Source: Rhodocyclales bacterium
GTDB lineage: Bacteria > Pseudomonadota > Gammaproteobacteria > Burkholderiales > Rhodocyclaceae
DNA length: 54,067 nt
Direction: 5' to 3'
Assembly (NCBI GenBank): GCA_026399475.1
Contig: JAPLQY010000079.1
Location: forward strand, 1 to 54,067
Within the stretch, counting starts at the first letter, position 1, and every line of letters starts with the position of its first letter. The notes under the pieces are model-generated. The model ran no database searches, was not told the DNA's origin, and saw only the letters and a list, made by a program, of their open reading frames with translations. A program made the position numbers and the translations under genes. Below are positions 1-11,878 of this stretch, piece after piece.

Positions 1-26
1 CCTTCATAGGTTTCTTCGAATCTCAT
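1..26 (-). CDS. Transposase N-terminus (partial), probably ISNCY type
   Basis: Only eight complete codons are visible, reading MRFEETYE from an ATG at 24-26. An AGGAG ribosome binding site lies at 36-40. The peptide resembles the start of ISNCY-type transposases as I remember them, and the repeated motif behind it fits an IS end. The identification rests on very few residues. The gene continues beyond the left edge, so its integrity is unknown. Confidence 0.4.
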
Positions 27-132
27 GTTTCGGATCTCCTGTAACAGTTCCGTCCGTTTCATCTCGTACCCCCTTCGGGGCACTATGACGACCGGACAGA
101 TGTCGTGCTACAAAACCGGACAGATCACGAAC
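1..132 (-). mobile_element. End of an insertion sequence entering from the left edge
   Basis: The 11-base word ACCGGACAGAT occurs twice, at 91-101 and 115-125, just upstream of a reverse-strand start codon at 26. Such repeated words near a transposase start are typical of IS ends. The boundary near 132 is a guess, because the rest of the element and its other end are outside the window. Confidence 0.45.
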
Positions 133-220
133 TCGCAACAGGCCGCCGTCAAGACTTGTCATCGGCGGCGCATAACGGTATGGTGCGCGCCCCCGCCTCT
201 TTCGCCGTCCATTACCCCTC

Positions 221-2599
221 ATGCTGCCGTCTACCCAGCCGCGTATCGCCCAACGCATTGCCGAAGAACTTGGCGTCCGCCCGCAACAGGTAATCGCCGC
301 CGTGCAACTGCTGGACGAAGGCGCCACCGTGCCCTTCATCGCGCGCTACCGCAAGGAGGTGACCGACAACCTCGATGACACGCAGTTGCGCAACCTGGAA
401 GAGCGGCTGAACTACCTGCGCGAACTGGAGGATCGCCGTGCCGCGATTCTTTCTTCGATCGGGGAACAGGGCAAGCTGACCCCCGAACTGCAGGCCGCGA
501 TCGCTGGCGCAGAGACCAAGCAGAGCCTTGAAGACCTCTATCTGCCCTACAAACAAAAGCGCCGCACCAAGGCGCAGATCGCCCGCGAGGCGGGGCTTGA
601 GCCGCTGGCTGACGCGCTGTTTGATGACCCGACGCTGTCGCCCGAAGCCGAAGCGCTGAAGTACCTCAATCCGGAGCAGGAACCCGCCGAGAAACATGTC
701 CCCGACGCAGGTGTACCGGACATTCGGGCCGCGCTCGATGGCGCGCGCCAGATTCTGATGGAGCGCTTCAGCGAGGATGCCGCGCTGCTGGCGAAATTGC
801 GGGCCTATCTCAATGACTACGCGCTGCTGGTCTCGACGGTCGTCGCCGGCAAGGAAGCCGAAGGCGCGAAGTTCCGCGATTGGTTCGACTTTCGCGAGAG
901 CATCAAGACGGTGCCCTCGCACCGCGCCCTGGCGCTGCTGCGCGGGCGCAACGAGGACATTTTGCGCCTGAGCCTGAAAACCGAACAGGAACTGCGTGAT
1001 CCGCCGGAGTCCTCGCCCTGCGTCGCCATGGTCGCCAGCCACTTCGCGATTTGCGATCGGGGTCGCGAGGCCGATAAGTGGCTACTGGAAACGGCGCGCT
1101 GGGCCTGGCTGGTAAAACTCTCGCTGCACCTCGAATCTGAGCTGATGAACCAGTTGCGCGAGCGTGCCGAGGAGGAAGCCATCCGCGTTTTCGCCCGCAA
1201 CCTGCACGACCTGCTGCTCGCGGCACCGGCCGGACAGCACACCGTGATCGGGCTCGACCCCGGCATCCGCACCGGCGTCAAGGCCGCAGTGGTGGATGTC
1301 ACCGGCAAGCTGGTCGATACCGTTACCATTTACCCGCACGAACCGCGTCGCGACTGGGAAGGCTCGCTCGCCGCCTTGCGCCAGTTGGCGCAGAAGCATG
1401 GTGCCGGGCTGATCAGCATCGGCAACGGCACGGCCAGCCGAGAAACCGACAAGCTGGCTGCCGAACTGATGCAGCGCCACCCGGAACTCAAGCTGACGCG
1501 CATCGTCGTCTCGGAGGCCGGAGCCTCCGTGTATTCCGCGTCGGAACTGGCGGCAAAAGAGTTCCCCGATCTGGATGTCAGCCTGCGCGGTGCGGTATCC
1601 ATCGCCCGTCGGCTGCAGGACCCGCTGGCGGAACTGGTGAAGATCGATCCCAAGGCCATCGGCGTCGGGCAGTACCAGCACGACGTCAATCAGGCGCGGC
1701 TGGCCCGTTCGCTCGATGCCGTGGTGGAAGACTGCGTGAACTCGGTCGGCGTCGATGTGAATACGGCCAGCGCCGCCCTGCTGAAGCGCATCTCGGGCTT
1801 GAACGGCACGCTGGCCGGCAACATCGTGACCTGGCGCGACAGCCATGGCGCCTTCAAGTCACGCGCCGAACTGAAGGAAGTACCGCGCCTGGGTGACAAG
1901 GCCTTCGAACAGGCCGCCGGTTTCCTGCGCGTCAGCGGCAGCGAGAATCCGCTGGATGCCTCCGCCGTGCACCCGGAGGCCTATCCGGTGGTCGAGCGCA
2001 TCCTCAGGGACATCAAGCGCAATGTGAAGGATCTGGTCGGCGATGCCCGCACCCTGCGCACACTCGATGCCCGCAAGTACACCGACGAGCGCTTCGGCCT
2101 GCCCACCGTGCAGGACATCCTGAAGGAACTCGAAAAGCCCGGCCGCGACCCGCGTCCCGAGTTCAAGACCGCCACCTTCCGCGAAGGCATCGAAGAACTC
2201 AGGGATCTCGAGCCCGGCATGCTGCTCGAAGGCGTGGTGACCAACGTCACCAATTTCGGCGCCTTCGTCGACATCGGCGTGCATCAGGACGGCCTGGTGC
2301 ATGTCTCGGCGCTGGCCAACCGCTTCGTCAAGGACCCGCACGAGGTAGTCAAGGCCGGCAACGTGGTGAAAGTCAGGGTGATTGAAGTCGATACGGCGCG
2401 CAAGCGCGTAGCGCTGACCATGCGGCTGGCTGATGAGCCGCCGGCTGCCGGCGCCATACGCAACGGTATCCGCCCGGACAGCCGTGGCAGCATGACGAAT
2501 GGCGGTGGCAAGGGTGCCGCCGGAAAACCGGCCCCCGGAAAACGCGAAACGGAAGCATCGGGGGCAATGGCAGCAGCGTTTGCCAAACTCGGGCGCTAG
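221..2599 (+). CDS. tex: Tex family RNA-binding transcription accessory protein
   Basis: The 792-residue protein matches the usual length and layout of Tex, a conserved cytoplasmic nucleic-acid-binding protein linked to transcription. The N-terminal helical region starts with [20 protein letters not shown] YqgF/RNase H-like fold begins near residue 341 ([15 protein letters not shown]). Helix-hairpin-helix segments lie around 511-570 ([19 protein letters not shown]), and an S1 RNA-binding domain spans about 666-735 ([16 protein letters not shown]). The tail is glycine/lysine rich. There is no clear Shine-Dalgarno before the ATG at 221, but the homologous reading begins there. The stop codon shares CTAG with the convergent gene. 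Confidence 0.95.
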   Translation: MLPSTQPRIAQRIAEELGVRPQQVIAAVQLLDEGATVPFIARYRKEVTDNLDDTQLRNLEERLNYLRELEDRRAAILSSIGEQGKLTPELQAAIAGAETKQSLEDLYLPYKQKRRTKAQIAREAGLEPLADALFDDPTLSPEAEALKYLNPEQEPAEKHVPDAGVPDIRAALDGARQILMERFSEDAALLAKLRAYLNDYALLVSTVVAGKEAEGAKFRDWFDFRESIKTVPSHRALALLRGRNEDILRLSLKTEQELRDPPESSPCVAMVASHFAICDRGREADKWLLETARWAWLVKLSLHLESELMNQLRERAEEEAIRVFARNLHDLLLAAPAGQHTVIGLDPGIRTGVKAAVVDVTGKLVDTVTIYPHEPRRDWEGSLAALRQLAQKHGAGLISIGNGTASRETDKLAAELMQRHPELKLTRIVVSEAGASVYSASELAAKEFPDLDVSLRGAVSIARRLQDPLAELVKIDPKAIGVGQYQHDVNQARLARSLDAVVEDCVNSVGVDVNTASAALLKRISGLNGTLAGNIVTWRDSHGAFKSRAELKEVPRLGDKAFEQAAGFLRVSGSENPLDASAVHPEAYPVVERILRDIKRNVKDLVGDARTLRTLDARKYTDERFGLPTVQDILKELEKPGRDPRPEFKTATFREGIEELRDLEPGMLLEGVVTNVTNFGAFVDIGVHQDGLVHVSALANRFVKDPHEVVKAGNVVKVRVIEVDTARKRVALTMRLADEPPAAGAIRNGIRPDSRGSMTNGGGKGAAGKPAPGKRETEASGAMAAAFAKLGR

Positions 2600-4323
2600 C
2601 CGCCTGCCTTGGCATTCATGCAAATGCGATAGGCATTGCGACTCGATTCCTTGACCTCGTAGAGCGCGGTATCGGCGTTACGCTGCAGCACTTCGACATC
2701 CATGCCATGCTCGGGAAAGAGGGCGATGCCCATGCTGCACGAGATGTGGGCGCTGCCGGCCTTCAGTTCGAAGGGGCGCGCCAGATCGGCGACGATGCGG
2801 GCGGCGACCTCTTCGACTTCCGCACGCGAACCGACGTCCGTAAGGATCGCGGCAAATTCGTCACCGCCCAGTCGCGCCACCGTATCGGCGGCGCGTACGC
2901 TGAAACGCAATCGCCTGCCAGTCTCGACCAGCAGATCATCGCCGGCGGCATGGCCGAACTTGTCGTTGACCGGCTTGAAGTAGTCGAGATCGATAAAGCA
3001 CAGGGCGAACGTGCGGCCATGGCGCTGTGCCTGTGAAATGGCAACCCGAAGGCGGTCGGCGAACAGCGCACGGTTGGGCAGGTCGGTGAGTGGATCGTGG
3101 TAGGCCTGATGACGCAGTTCCTCTTCCAGTTCCTTGCTCCGCGTGATGTCCGTCAGGGTTGCCACGAAGCGTACCGACTGGCCGCCGCGCGCAACCCGCC
3201 TGATCGCCAGCCAGACGGCAAACACCTCGCCATTCTTGCGACAGTTCCAGACTTCTCCCTGCCAACGATCTTCCTGCCGCAGGCTTTGCCACATCTCGGC
3301 GTAGAACTCCGGCGAATGCCTGCTCGACCTGAGGATCGAAACGCCCTTGCCCGCCACTTCGCTCGCGGAGTAGCCGGTCATCAGCGAAAAAGCCGGGTTG
3401 ACCTGAACGAAGTTGCCGCGCTCGTCCGTAATAATGATCGCCTCGGCTGCGCTATCGAATACGGCCGCAGCCAGCTCGCGGTCCGCCAGCTGGCGTTCCA
3501 GTTGTTCATTTGCATCCGACAAGGCGTGCGTCCGCTCGACGATCACCTGCTCTTGCTCCCGGGCGAGGTTTTCCAGAGTCAGCACGTGGCCCCTGGAACG
3601 GCGCACCAGCAACTGCAGCAGGGCAGACACCACGGCAAACATCAGGATGTGAATGGCACCGGACCGAATACGTTCACGGTCACGAAGCTCCAGCAAGTGC
3701 GAGGCCGGCATGGTGACTGAAATCCCGCCGCGAACCTGCCCCAGCTGGTAGTCCTGCTTCATGTGGCAGGCAAGACAAGGCTCCGTAACCTTGAGCGGTG
3801 CCATGTAGCGATGCGCAGGCACGGAACCTGGGATCAGTTCGATGACCTCGGCCAGCCCCCCCTCGAAGCGATGCAGGGCCTCGACTTCCCAGGCGTCCGC
3901 CATGTTGGCCGGCCGGATAGGCTTGAGACTGGTAATGTGCAGCTGGATGCCCTCGGCCTGCTGTGCGATCTCGGCGATCTGCCGGGTCATGAAGGCTGGA
4001 TTGATCATCGTCAGCGCCAGCCCGTCCTGCGTTACCACGTCGCGCCGCGGGTGCTCAAGATAAGGGTTGGGTTGCGTGGCTTCGGTGACCGGCACGTAGA
4101 CGCCGCCATGCCGGGCATTCCAGTCACGCGTCAACTGGACCAGCCGGAACAGTGCCGCACCGCGTTCGCGCGCCACTGATTGCATGTTGGCGTCGGCTTG
4201 CCTCCATTCGAAGACGAGCGAAGCAATCACGCCAAGCGCGACAACACCAAATACGATCGACGGCTGGAGCCAAAGCCGTGACAGACTGCCGCGAATGGAT
4301 GAGCGATTCGATGGCGCACGCAT
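2596..4323 (-). CDS. Membrane diguanylate cyclase with haem-c sensor (DUF3365), PAS and GGDEF domains
   Basis: This 575-residue protein should make c-di-GMP in response to a periplasmic haem-based cue. TM1 spans residues about 21-38. A DUF3365/Tll0287-like periplasmic domain covers about 40-215 and carries a single CLACH haem-c motif at 183-187. TM2 is at about 222-240, followed by a short coiled stretch. A PAS domain (about 284-394) and a GGDEF domain (about 404-565) follow. The catalytic motif GGDEF (486-490) is intact, and the RAAD five residues before it fits an inhibitory I-site. The ligand (redox state, NO or other) cannot be told from sequence. The stop overlaps that of tex by four bases. 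Confidence 0.9.
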   Translation of the reverse strand: MRAPSNRSSIRGSLSRLWLQPSIVFGVVALGVIASLVFEWRQADANMQSVARERGAALFRLVQLTRDWNARHGGVYVPVTEATQPNPYLEHPRRDVVTQDGLALTMINPAFMTRQIAEIAQQAEGIQLHITSLKPIRPANMADAWEVEALHRFEGGLAEVIELIPGSVPAHRYMAPLKVTEPCLACHMKQDYQLGQVRGGISVTMPASHLLELRDRERIRSGAIHILMFAVVSALLQLLVRRSRGHVLTLENLAREQEQVIVERTHALSDANEQLERQLADRELAAAVFDSAAEAIIITDERGNFVQVNPAFSLMTGYSASEVAGKGVSILRSSRHSPEFYAEMWQSLRQEDRWQGEVWNCRKNGEVFAVWLAIRRVARGGQSVRFVATLTDITRSKELEEELRHQAYHDPLTDLPNRALFADRLRVAISQAQRHGRTFALCFIDLDYFKPVNDKFGHAAGDDLLVETGRRLRFSVRAADTVARLGGDEFAAILTDVGSRAEVEEVAARIVADLARPFELKAGSAHISCSMGIALFPEHGMDVEVLQRNADTALYEVKESSRNAYRICMNAKAGG

Positions 4324-4396
4324 GTCCCATTATGCATCAGACCACCACCCGTCAGTGCATGCCAGGCGACCGCCGACGATCGCCGTCTTGCAACAA

Positions 4397-5428
<1,032 letters not shown>

Positions 5429-5767
5429 AGGGATCTCCGCTGTGTCGGCAAGGAACATGAATAGTCATGCGCGCCGCTTGATCACAGTCATCGGCACTGA
5501 ATCACTGAAATCCGGGCGCAGGCTCGACGAGCATGACACAGGCGGCTGAATGGCCGCTTACAGCCGACCGTGGCAATGGCTGAATTCCACGTAGGCCGCC
5601 CCCAACTCCTGGCTAAACCGGGGACGCAAGCCGGACTCGCGGCGTCCGGCCCGGTGCCGCCGGAATCCGCAGGCCGGGTGCCTGTTCATCGATATCAGGA
5701 TTGATGGCTGCAAGCCAGCCCATGCCAGACAATGGCACTCCGGGCCTTGCTATCGAATCCGCGGTCC
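5429..5767. other. Intergenic stretch, nothing recognised
   Basis: This gap lies between the isocitrate dehydrogenase start and the end of the HD-GYP response regulator. It is GC-rich with short self-complementary words, and there is no credible ORF. It presumably holds the dehydrogenase promoter on the reverse strand, but no convincing -35/-10 pair was found. Confidence 0.4.
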
Positions 5768-6913
5768 TCAAGCGACCGCTACTCGGACAAGAGGGTCATC
5801 ATCCTCGTCCAACGTCGGATCACTGAAGCACATGGCGATTTTCTGAAACTCGTCCGTCCGTGCCAGAAAAGCATCCAGAACTTCCGGGTCGAAGTGGCTG
5901 CCGCGTCCCTCGCGGATGATCTCGACGGCCTTGGCGTGAGGCATTGCCGGTTTGTAGACCCGCTTGCTGATCAGGGCATCGTACACGTCGGCCAGAGCCA
6001 TCAGCCGCGCCGACAGCGGAATCTCCTCGCCGCCAACGCCTTGCGGATAGCCCTTGCCATCCCAGCGTTCGTGGTGGCCGTAGGCTATTTCCGCGGCGAC
6101 ACGCAGGAACGAGCCCTCCGACTTGACGCGGATTTCGGCCGAGCGGATCGCATCGCGGCCAAGTGTGGGATGGCGCTTCATCACCTCGAATTCTTCGTTT
6201 GTCAACTTGCCTGGTTTCATCAATATGTGATCGGGAATGCCGACCTTGCCGATATCGTGCAGCGGAGCAGATTTCCAGATCATTTCCCACTCATGCGCGG
6301 CCATGGCGTCATGCCTGGAAGATTGCGCCGCGAGTCGTCGCGCCATCACCTCGACATAGGCGCTGGTGCGAAAAATGTGATTGCCGGTTTCGTTGTCGCG
6401 CGTCTCGGCAATGGAGCCCAGCGCAAAGATGGTGAGATCCTGACTGCGCTGCAGTTCCAAGGTTCTCGCTTCGAGATCGTGAGTGCGCTTGCTGACCAGG
6501 CTTTCCAGGTGGATATTCTGGTCCTGCAAGCATTCGTGCGCCTCCCGAAGGCGCAGATGTGTCTGCACACGTGCCAGCAGGATGGGCGGCGCCACGGGTT
6601 TGCTCACGTAGTCAACAGCGCCGAGTTCCAGACCATGGGTGATATCGCCCACATCGGTGTGACTTGACAGAAACATCACCGGAATCGATGCAGTGAGCAA
6701 ATCCTGCTTGAGCGCGGCACAGACCGCATAGCCCCTGACGTCCGGGAGCTCGACATCGAGCAGGATAAGGTCGGGCGGGGGTTGCATGCGTGCGAGTTCC
6801 AGCCCCTTCTTTCCACGAGTGGCGATACGGGTCTGGTAATTCGGGCGCAGGCACTCATTGAGGGCCTCAAGAACAACCGGATCGTCGTCGATCAGCAGGA
6901 TGATCTTCGCCAT
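5768..6913 (-). CDS. Response regulator with HD-GYP c-di-GMP phosphodiesterase domain (RpfG type)
   Basis: This 381-residue cytoplasmic protein joins a receiver domain (about 3-122; acidic pair DDD at 9-11, phospho-acceptor D53 in LILLDVELPD, K105) to an HD-GYP domain (about 160-350). The phosphodiesterase signature is complete: HD at 219-220 within LHDIGKVGIPD, then HHERWDGKGYP ending at 290. A short coiled coil links the domains. It should hydrolyse c-di-GMP when phosphorylated. The start follows the stop of the large hybrid kinase by only three bases, so the two are almost certainly one operon and a signalling pair. Confidence 0.93.
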   Translation of the reverse strand: MAKIILLIDDDPVVLEALNECLRPNYQTRIATRGKKGLELARMQPPPDLILLDVELPDVRGYAVCAALKQDLLTASIPVMFLSSHTDVGDITHGLELGAVDYVSKPVAPPILLARVQTHLRLREAHECLQDQNIHLESLVSKRTHDLEARTLELQRSQDLTIFALGSIAETRDNETGNHIFRTSAYVEVMARRLAAQSSRHDAMAAHEWEMIWKSAPLHDIGKVGIPDHILMKPGKLTNEEFEVMKRHPTLGRDAIRSAEIRVKSEGSFLRVAAEIAYGHHERWDGKGYPQGVGGEEIPLSARLMALADVYDALISKRVYKPAMPHAKAVEIIREGRGSHFDPEVLDAFLARTDEFQKIAMCFSDPTLDEDDDPLVRVAVA

Positions 6914-6916
6914 GTC

Positions 6917-9900
6917 TCAGCTTTCCCTGACCGGATTCCGATCGTCCGCCGCCAGCAGTTTGCAGGCGGTGTCGAAGTCGAAGTTGCGCACATACGCCAG
7001 TGCCTGCTGCAGGCCCGGTACCCATCCCGTGTCCTTCAGCTCGGCCAGGCAGCGTTCGATGGCCGCCGCGCTCTCGCCGTCAGAGCGCTCCAACATGACA
7101 AGCACTGCGGCCACCGATTCCGGCACCGGCCCTGCCGGACGTCGTGCTGGCGCGGGCGACGAAACCTCGTCCGGATCGGCCACGCCGAACGCCGCACGGA
7201 TCTCGGTACAGAGTAGTTCGGCCGTGGTTTCAAGCGTGTCGAGCAGGTCATCGGTCGGCGTCTCATGCATCAGGGCCGCCTCAAGTGCCGCCGCAACCGA
7301 GTGCAGCCCGACCATGCCCAGCATGCCGACGCGGCCCTTGATGGCGTGCGCCGACTGGCGCGCCGCTTCCGGATTGCCGGCGGCGAGCGTCGAGCGAATT
7401 TTCGTCGCATAACCGGGCGCATCGGCGAGGAACTCCGTCAGCCAGTGCCGGTAACGGGTCTCGTTGCCAACGAAGCGAGCCAGACCGGCCTGCGTGTCGA
7501 TACTGCGGAGCGCCGCCAGACCGACAGTGGCGGGCGGAGGCGGCACGACCGCGGAACCGGCAGGCATCTGGTGTTTTGCGACCGATATCCAGCGCGCCAG
7601 CATGCGGAAGAAGTTGGCGGTCTCGAAGGGCTTGCCGATATGGTCGTTCATTCCGGCGGCAGTGCTGACCTCTTTCTCGTGTTCCATGGTGTGCGCGGTC
7701 ATGGCGATGATCGGCATCCGGGCAAACTCGGCCCAGGTGCGAATTTCGCGGGTGGCGCTGAGTCCATCCATGATCGGCATCTGGATGTCCATCAGCACCA
7801 GGTCGAAAACTTGCGGGCCGGCTGTCCTGAGGATGTCGAGCGCCTCCTTGCCGTTGCCGGCGACGCGCGGGGCGATGCCGACCGTGGCAAGCAGGGCCTC
7901 CACGATTTCGCAGTTCAGAGTCTGATCATCGACTACCAGTATCCTGGCGTCCTGGTAGCGGACCGGCAGCGACTCCCCGCGGGCCGCTTGTGCGACTTCC
8001 GGCAGATCGGCGGCGTCGCCCAGACCAAGCCAGATTCTGACGCGGAATGTGGTGCCGACGCCCTCTCGGCTGGTGACGCTGATATCGCCTTCCATCATCT
8101 CTGCCAGGCGCCTGCTCAGCGCCAGCCCGAGGCCGGTACCGCCGAATTTGCGGTTCATTGAGGCATCAGCCTGGGCGAAGGGCTGGAACAGGCGGGCAAG
8201 GCTTTCTTCGGCCAGGCCGATTCCGGTATCTTCAACGTCGATCCTCAGGCAGACCCGACTCTCTGCGCGCGCATCGACGCCGATGCGAAGTTCGACGCGG
8301 CCGGCAGGTGTGAACTTGATGGCGTTGGAGAGCAGATTCAACAAAATCTGTTCGATCCGCAAGGGATCGCCCAACAGGACATCGGGCACCTCGGCGTCGA
8401 TCCGCTCGATCAGACTCAAGCCCCGTTCATCAGCGCGATGCGCCATCACTGAGCGGCTGCGCTGTATCAGCCCGCGCAGGCTGAAACTTGTGGACTCGAA
8501 CTCCATGCGGCCCGCGGATATTTTCGACAGATCGAGCAGATCGTTGATGATGGCAGCAAGGGTCCTGCCGGCGCCGGTGACCTTATCGAGGTAGTCCTGC
8601 TGCTTCGGGTCGGTACTGATGCGCCGCGCCAGCTCCGAGAGGCCGATCACGGCATTGAGCGGGGTCCGCAACTCGTGGCTGACGTTGGCGAGGAAGGCAT
8701 CCTTGGCCTGATCGGCGACCTTCGCCGCGTCGAGCGCTGCCATCAGGTCGAAAGTACGGGTTTCGACCAGATCCTCCAAATGTCCCCTGTGCTGCTCCAG
8801 TTCATCTTCAATGCGCTTGCGCTCGGTGATGTCTTCCTTGACCGCGATGTAGTGCGTGGTCGCGCCCTTTTCATCGAGAATCGGCGAGATCGAGGCCTCC
8901 TCCCAGAAGAGCTCTCCATTCTTGCGCCGGTTACGTACAACACCGTGCCACTCCCTGCCGGCGAGAAGCGTTTGCCAGAGTTCCTGATAGGTTCCGGGAG
9001 GTGTTTCGCCGGACTGGAGAAAGCGCGGATTCTGGCCCAGCGCTTCCCGCGAACTGTAGCCGGTAACCTTGGTAAACCGCGGGTTGACATACTCGATCAG
9101 CCCTTCGCGATCGGTGATGACAATGGAGACCGGACTTTGCTCGACGGCCTGCAGCAGCTTGTGCGCTTCCTGCTCGGCGCGGTAGCGTTCCGAAATGTCG
9201 GCATAAACCCAGATGCTGCCTTCCTGCGGCTGCAAGGGATCGATGGCGCAACCCGTCAGGGCACCCCGAAACAGGCTGCCGTCCTTGTGTTTCAGCATCA
9301 ACTCGGTGCTGAAACTCCTGCTCTCGGCCACCACCCGGTAGGCATTCTCGCCAACGGCCTCGAAGATGCGATGCGAAGCATAAAATCGCTCGGATGATTC
9401 GCCGATCAGTTCTCCCGGGCCGTAGCCGAAGATCTCCTCGAGGCGGCGGTTGCAGGAAACGACATGCCGGTGCTTGAGGTAGACAATGCCGACCAGGGCA
9501 TTGTTGAGGATTGTTTCGTGTTCGGCCAGCAGCTTGCGGGCCTGTTTTTCCTGCTGCCGCAGCGTCTGCTCCGTTTCGTCTCTCTCCAGGCAGATGGCGG
9601 CCAGACTCGACACCAGCTCGATGACCTGAATTTCATCCGCGCCGGGGGCCCGCGGACTGCGATAGTAGATGGCCAGCGTGCCCAGCACCTTTCCGCCGGA
9701 CGACATGACCGGTTGCGACCAGCAAGCCTGCAAACCTTCTGCGGCGGCCAGTTCGCGCCATCCCTGCCAATACGGGTGGCTCGCGATATCGTCCACCACG
9801 ACCCGGGTAGCCGTGAACGCCGCCGTGCCGCAGGAGCCCACTCCTTCACCGATCTGCAAACCCTCGATCGCGTCCGTATAGGCGACCGGCAGCGCTGATC

Positions 9901-11521
9901 TGCAGGCGCTGAAAAGCTTGCCCTGCACCCGATCCAGTCTCTGGATGGTGCATACGCCTCCGGGCAACTCCGCCTCGGCCATGGCGATCATCAGCTTCAG
10001 CGGTGCCGGAAGTGGGGCGCCATTGGCGATGAGTTCCAGAATCCGGTTGCGGCTTTGGTCGCGATCGCGGCTCTTCTTGCGTGCCGTGACGTCTTCACTC
10101 ACGGCGATGTAGTGGGTGACTATCCCTTGATGATCCTGAACCGGCGATACGGACAGGTTCTCCCAGTACAACTCGCCGCTCTTCTTGCGAAAGCACAGTT
10201 CTCCGTGCCAGTTATCCCCTGCTGCCAGCGCCTTGACCATATCTGCAAAAACCGACTCCGGTGTTTCGCCTGACGCGAGCAGGGCTTTCGGCCTGCAGCC
10301 TATTGCCTGTTCGGCGCTGTAGCCACTGGCAGCGCAGAAATGCGCATTGACGTAAATGATTCTGGAGTTGGCGTCGATGATCATGATCGACACCGGACTT
10401 TGCTCTATGGCGAGTTGCAGCCTCAGGTGCGAGGCTTCAATATCCTTGCGGGCCTGAATGTATTTTGCCGTACCGCGGTAGCCGAGGAAGTTTCCGCTGC
10501 TGTCGAAAAACGGCTGTCCGCTGACCGATATCCAGCGCAGAGCCTGATCATCAATGCCAATCTGATACTCGAAGTCACGGAAGGGAAGATGCGCGGCCTG
10601 GCCCTCCTCATAGGCGCGCCACTTTTCGACGGCGGCCATTTCAATCTTCGGACGCAGTTCCTGGCGCGTCCTGCCCATCAATCGAGCAAGGGGCAATGGC
10701 GCCTGCACGTTCGTGCCATCCTGAATCCAGCTGAAGCGATGCTGCGCGTCGGTCTGCCAGAACCAGTCCGAGGAGGATTCCGAAAATGCCTTGAAGCGCT
10801 CCTCGCTGGCTTTCAGTTCGCGTTCGGCCTGATCGCGGGCCGCAACGTCCGTCGCCAGACGCTGGATCATGGGACGAAAAATCCGGAACATGCCATCAGC
10901 CAGCAGAGCCACGATGAGAAGCGTCGAGAACAACAGCAGGCGAAGCATAAGCCTGACCTTCTGCTCGGTATCCTGCTGATAAAGCGCGGTTACATCGTGG
11001 AGGCCTTTGATCAGCCCGCTGCCTGCCGCGACAAAACTCGTTGCGCTGCTTCCTGCATCAACGGCCTTGGCCTGGACGGAAGCCTCGATGGAGGCGCGTA
11101 ACAGCGAGACGTAACGACGGGACTCGGCATCGACACTTCCGACCGGCCCAAAATACGCGGAATGGATCGAGGAGTCCTGACCGAGCCTTCTTGCTGCAGC
11201 GGTCAACCTCGCGTGAGCCTGCTCGAATTCCGTTGCCGCGGCACTCGCCACAGCGCGATATTGGCGCCGCTTGTCCTGATCGGGTTCGATCTGCTGGAGC
11301 ACGAGGTACATCGCCATGCGCTGCGACAGCATGCGCTGGCGCCCCGCCAGATTGATGATCTCGGCGGCTTCCTCATTGTTCGCGATAAGCCGCCAGCCGA
11401 CCAACAGCGAACCCAGAGCCAGGGCAGCGACGGCGAGCGAAAGCGCCCACTGGCGGCGGGAAAGCGTGCGAATCAGATAGCTGGCGTCGGAAATCACGTT
11501 GTCTTTGAGACGTCTCCGCAA
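6917..11521 (-). CDS. Hybrid sensor histidine kinase: PilJ/NarX-like sensor, four PAS, GAF, HisKA, HATPase, receiver, HPt
   Basis: A 1534-residue phosphorelay protein. TM1 (about 27-45) and TM2 (about 195-213) bracket a periplasmic helical sensor with NLAGRQRMLSQRMA (57-70), the PilJ/NarX-type signature. Cytoplasmic order: PAS at about 240-355 and 365-480, GAF at about 495-645, PAS at about 670-780 and 790-905. HisKA carries H949 in SHELRTPLN. The ATPase domain has an N-box near 1066 and GGTGLGL. The receiver has D1245 in LMDIQMPIMDG. The HPt domain has H1392 in SAHAIKG. All phosphorelay residues are present. The annotated start is a TTG with no clear Shine-Dalgarno, so the N-terminus may differ slightly. 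The likely target is the HD-GYP regulator three bases downstream. Confidence 0.93.
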   Translation of the reverse strand: MRRRLKDNVISDASYLIRTLSRRQWALSLAVAALALGSLLVGWRLIANNEEAAEIINLAGRQRMLSQRMAMYLVLQQIEPDQDKRRQYRAVASAAATEFEQAHARLTAAARRLGQDSSIHSAYFGPVGSVDAESRRYVSLLRASIEASVQAKAVDAGSSATSFVAAGSGLIKGLHDVTALYQQDTEQKVRLMLRLLLFSTLLIVALLADGMFRIFRPMIQRLATDVAARDQAERELKASEERFKAFSESSSDWFWQTDAQHRFSWIQDGTNVQAPLPLARLMGRTRQELRPKIEMAAVEKWRAYEEGQAAHLPFRDFEYQIGIDDQALRWISVSGQPFFDSSGNFLGYRGTAKYIQARKDIEASHLRLQLAIEQSPVSIMIIDANSRIIYVNAHFCAASGYSAEQAIGCRPKALLASGETPESVFADMVKALAAGDNWHGELCFRKKSGELYWENLSVSPVQDHQGIVTHYIAVSEDVTARKKSRDRDQSRNRILELIANGAPLPAPLKLMIAMAEAELPGGVCTIQRLDRVQGKLFSACRSALPVAYTDAIEGLQIGEGVGSCGTAAFTATRVVVDDIASHPYWQGWRELAAAEGLQACWSQPVMSSGGKVLGTLAIYYRSPRAPGADEIQVIELVSSLAAICLERDETEQTLRQQEKQARKLLAEHETILNNALVGIVYLKHRHVVSCNRRLEEIFGYGPGELIGESSERFYASHRIFEAVGENAYRVVAESRSFSTELMLKHKDGSLFRGALTGCAIDPLQPQEGSIWVYADISERYRAEQEAHKLLQAVEQSPVSIVITDREGLIEYVNPRFTKVTGYSSREALGQNPRFLQSGETPPGTYQELWQTLLAGREWHGVVRNRRKNGELFWEEASISPILDEKGATTHYIAVKEDITERKRIEDELEQHRGHLEDLVETRTFDLMAALDAAKVADQAKDAFLANVSHELRTPLNAVIGLSELARRISTDPKQQDYLDKVTGAGRTLAAIINDLLDLSKISAGRMEFESTSFSLRGLIQRSRSVMAHRADERGLSLIERIDAEVPDVLLGDPLRIEQILLNLLSNAIKFTPAGRVELRIGVDARAESRVCLRIDVEDTGIGLAEESLARLFQPFAQADASMNRKFGGTGLGLALSRRLAEMMEGDISVTSREGVGTTFRVRIWLGLGDAADLPEVAQAARGESLPVRYQDARILVVDDQTLNCEIVEALLATVGIAPRVAGNGKEALDILRTAGPQVFDLVLMDIQMPIMDGLSATREIRTWAEFARMPIIAMTAHTMEHEKEVSTAAGMNDHIGKPFETANFFRMLARWISVAKHQMPAGSAVVPPPPATVGLAALRSIDTQAGLARFVGNETRYRHWLTEFLADAPGYATKIRSTLAAGNPEAARQSAHAIKGRVGMLGMVGLHSVAAALEAALMHETPTDDLLDTLETTAELLCTEIRAAFGVADPDEVSSPAPARRPAGPVPESVAAVLVMLERSDGESAAAIERCLAELKDTGWVPGLQQALAYVRNFDFDTACKLLAADDRNPVRES

Positions 11522-11878
11522 TCGTCAGCGGGATATTCGCGTCCCGCACCGAGGCATATTCTCAAACGGACACGGTTTTGTTTATCCGTGAATTACGCGA
11601 CAAACTGCGGTATCTACGTAGCTCGATGCCATTGATGGAGAGTGCCCGGAAAGCTTCCTGCTCCAATCTTTCATCCGCAGGCTGCAGTTTTTGCCGGCCG
11701 TGCCGTTACTGCAGGCAACGCCGGCCACGATGCATCTCCGTCTTGCCGGTCGCAACAGTCATCGAGCTTCCATCCATCCCTCACTCCGGCTATTTGACCC
11801 TGGCACAGCCTATGCGTGCATTGAGGCCACGATGACGAGGTCCGGTCAGGCTGACCATCCCAAATACAGGAGGCGATC
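11522..11878. other. Intergenic region between divergent genes
   Basis: The stretch separates the hybrid kinase (reverse) from a 75-residue protein (forward) and should hold both promoters. No ORF with a convincing start is present. I see no strong palindrome or consensus promoter; the only clear signal is AGGAGG just before the gene at 11879. Confidence 0.4.

Noticed and set aside
5600..5690. Words resembling part of a c-di-GMP (GEMM) riboswitch on the forward strand (AAACC, GGGACGCAA)
   Set aside because: The intervening hairpin is missing, the order does not fold into the known core, and no forward gene follows.
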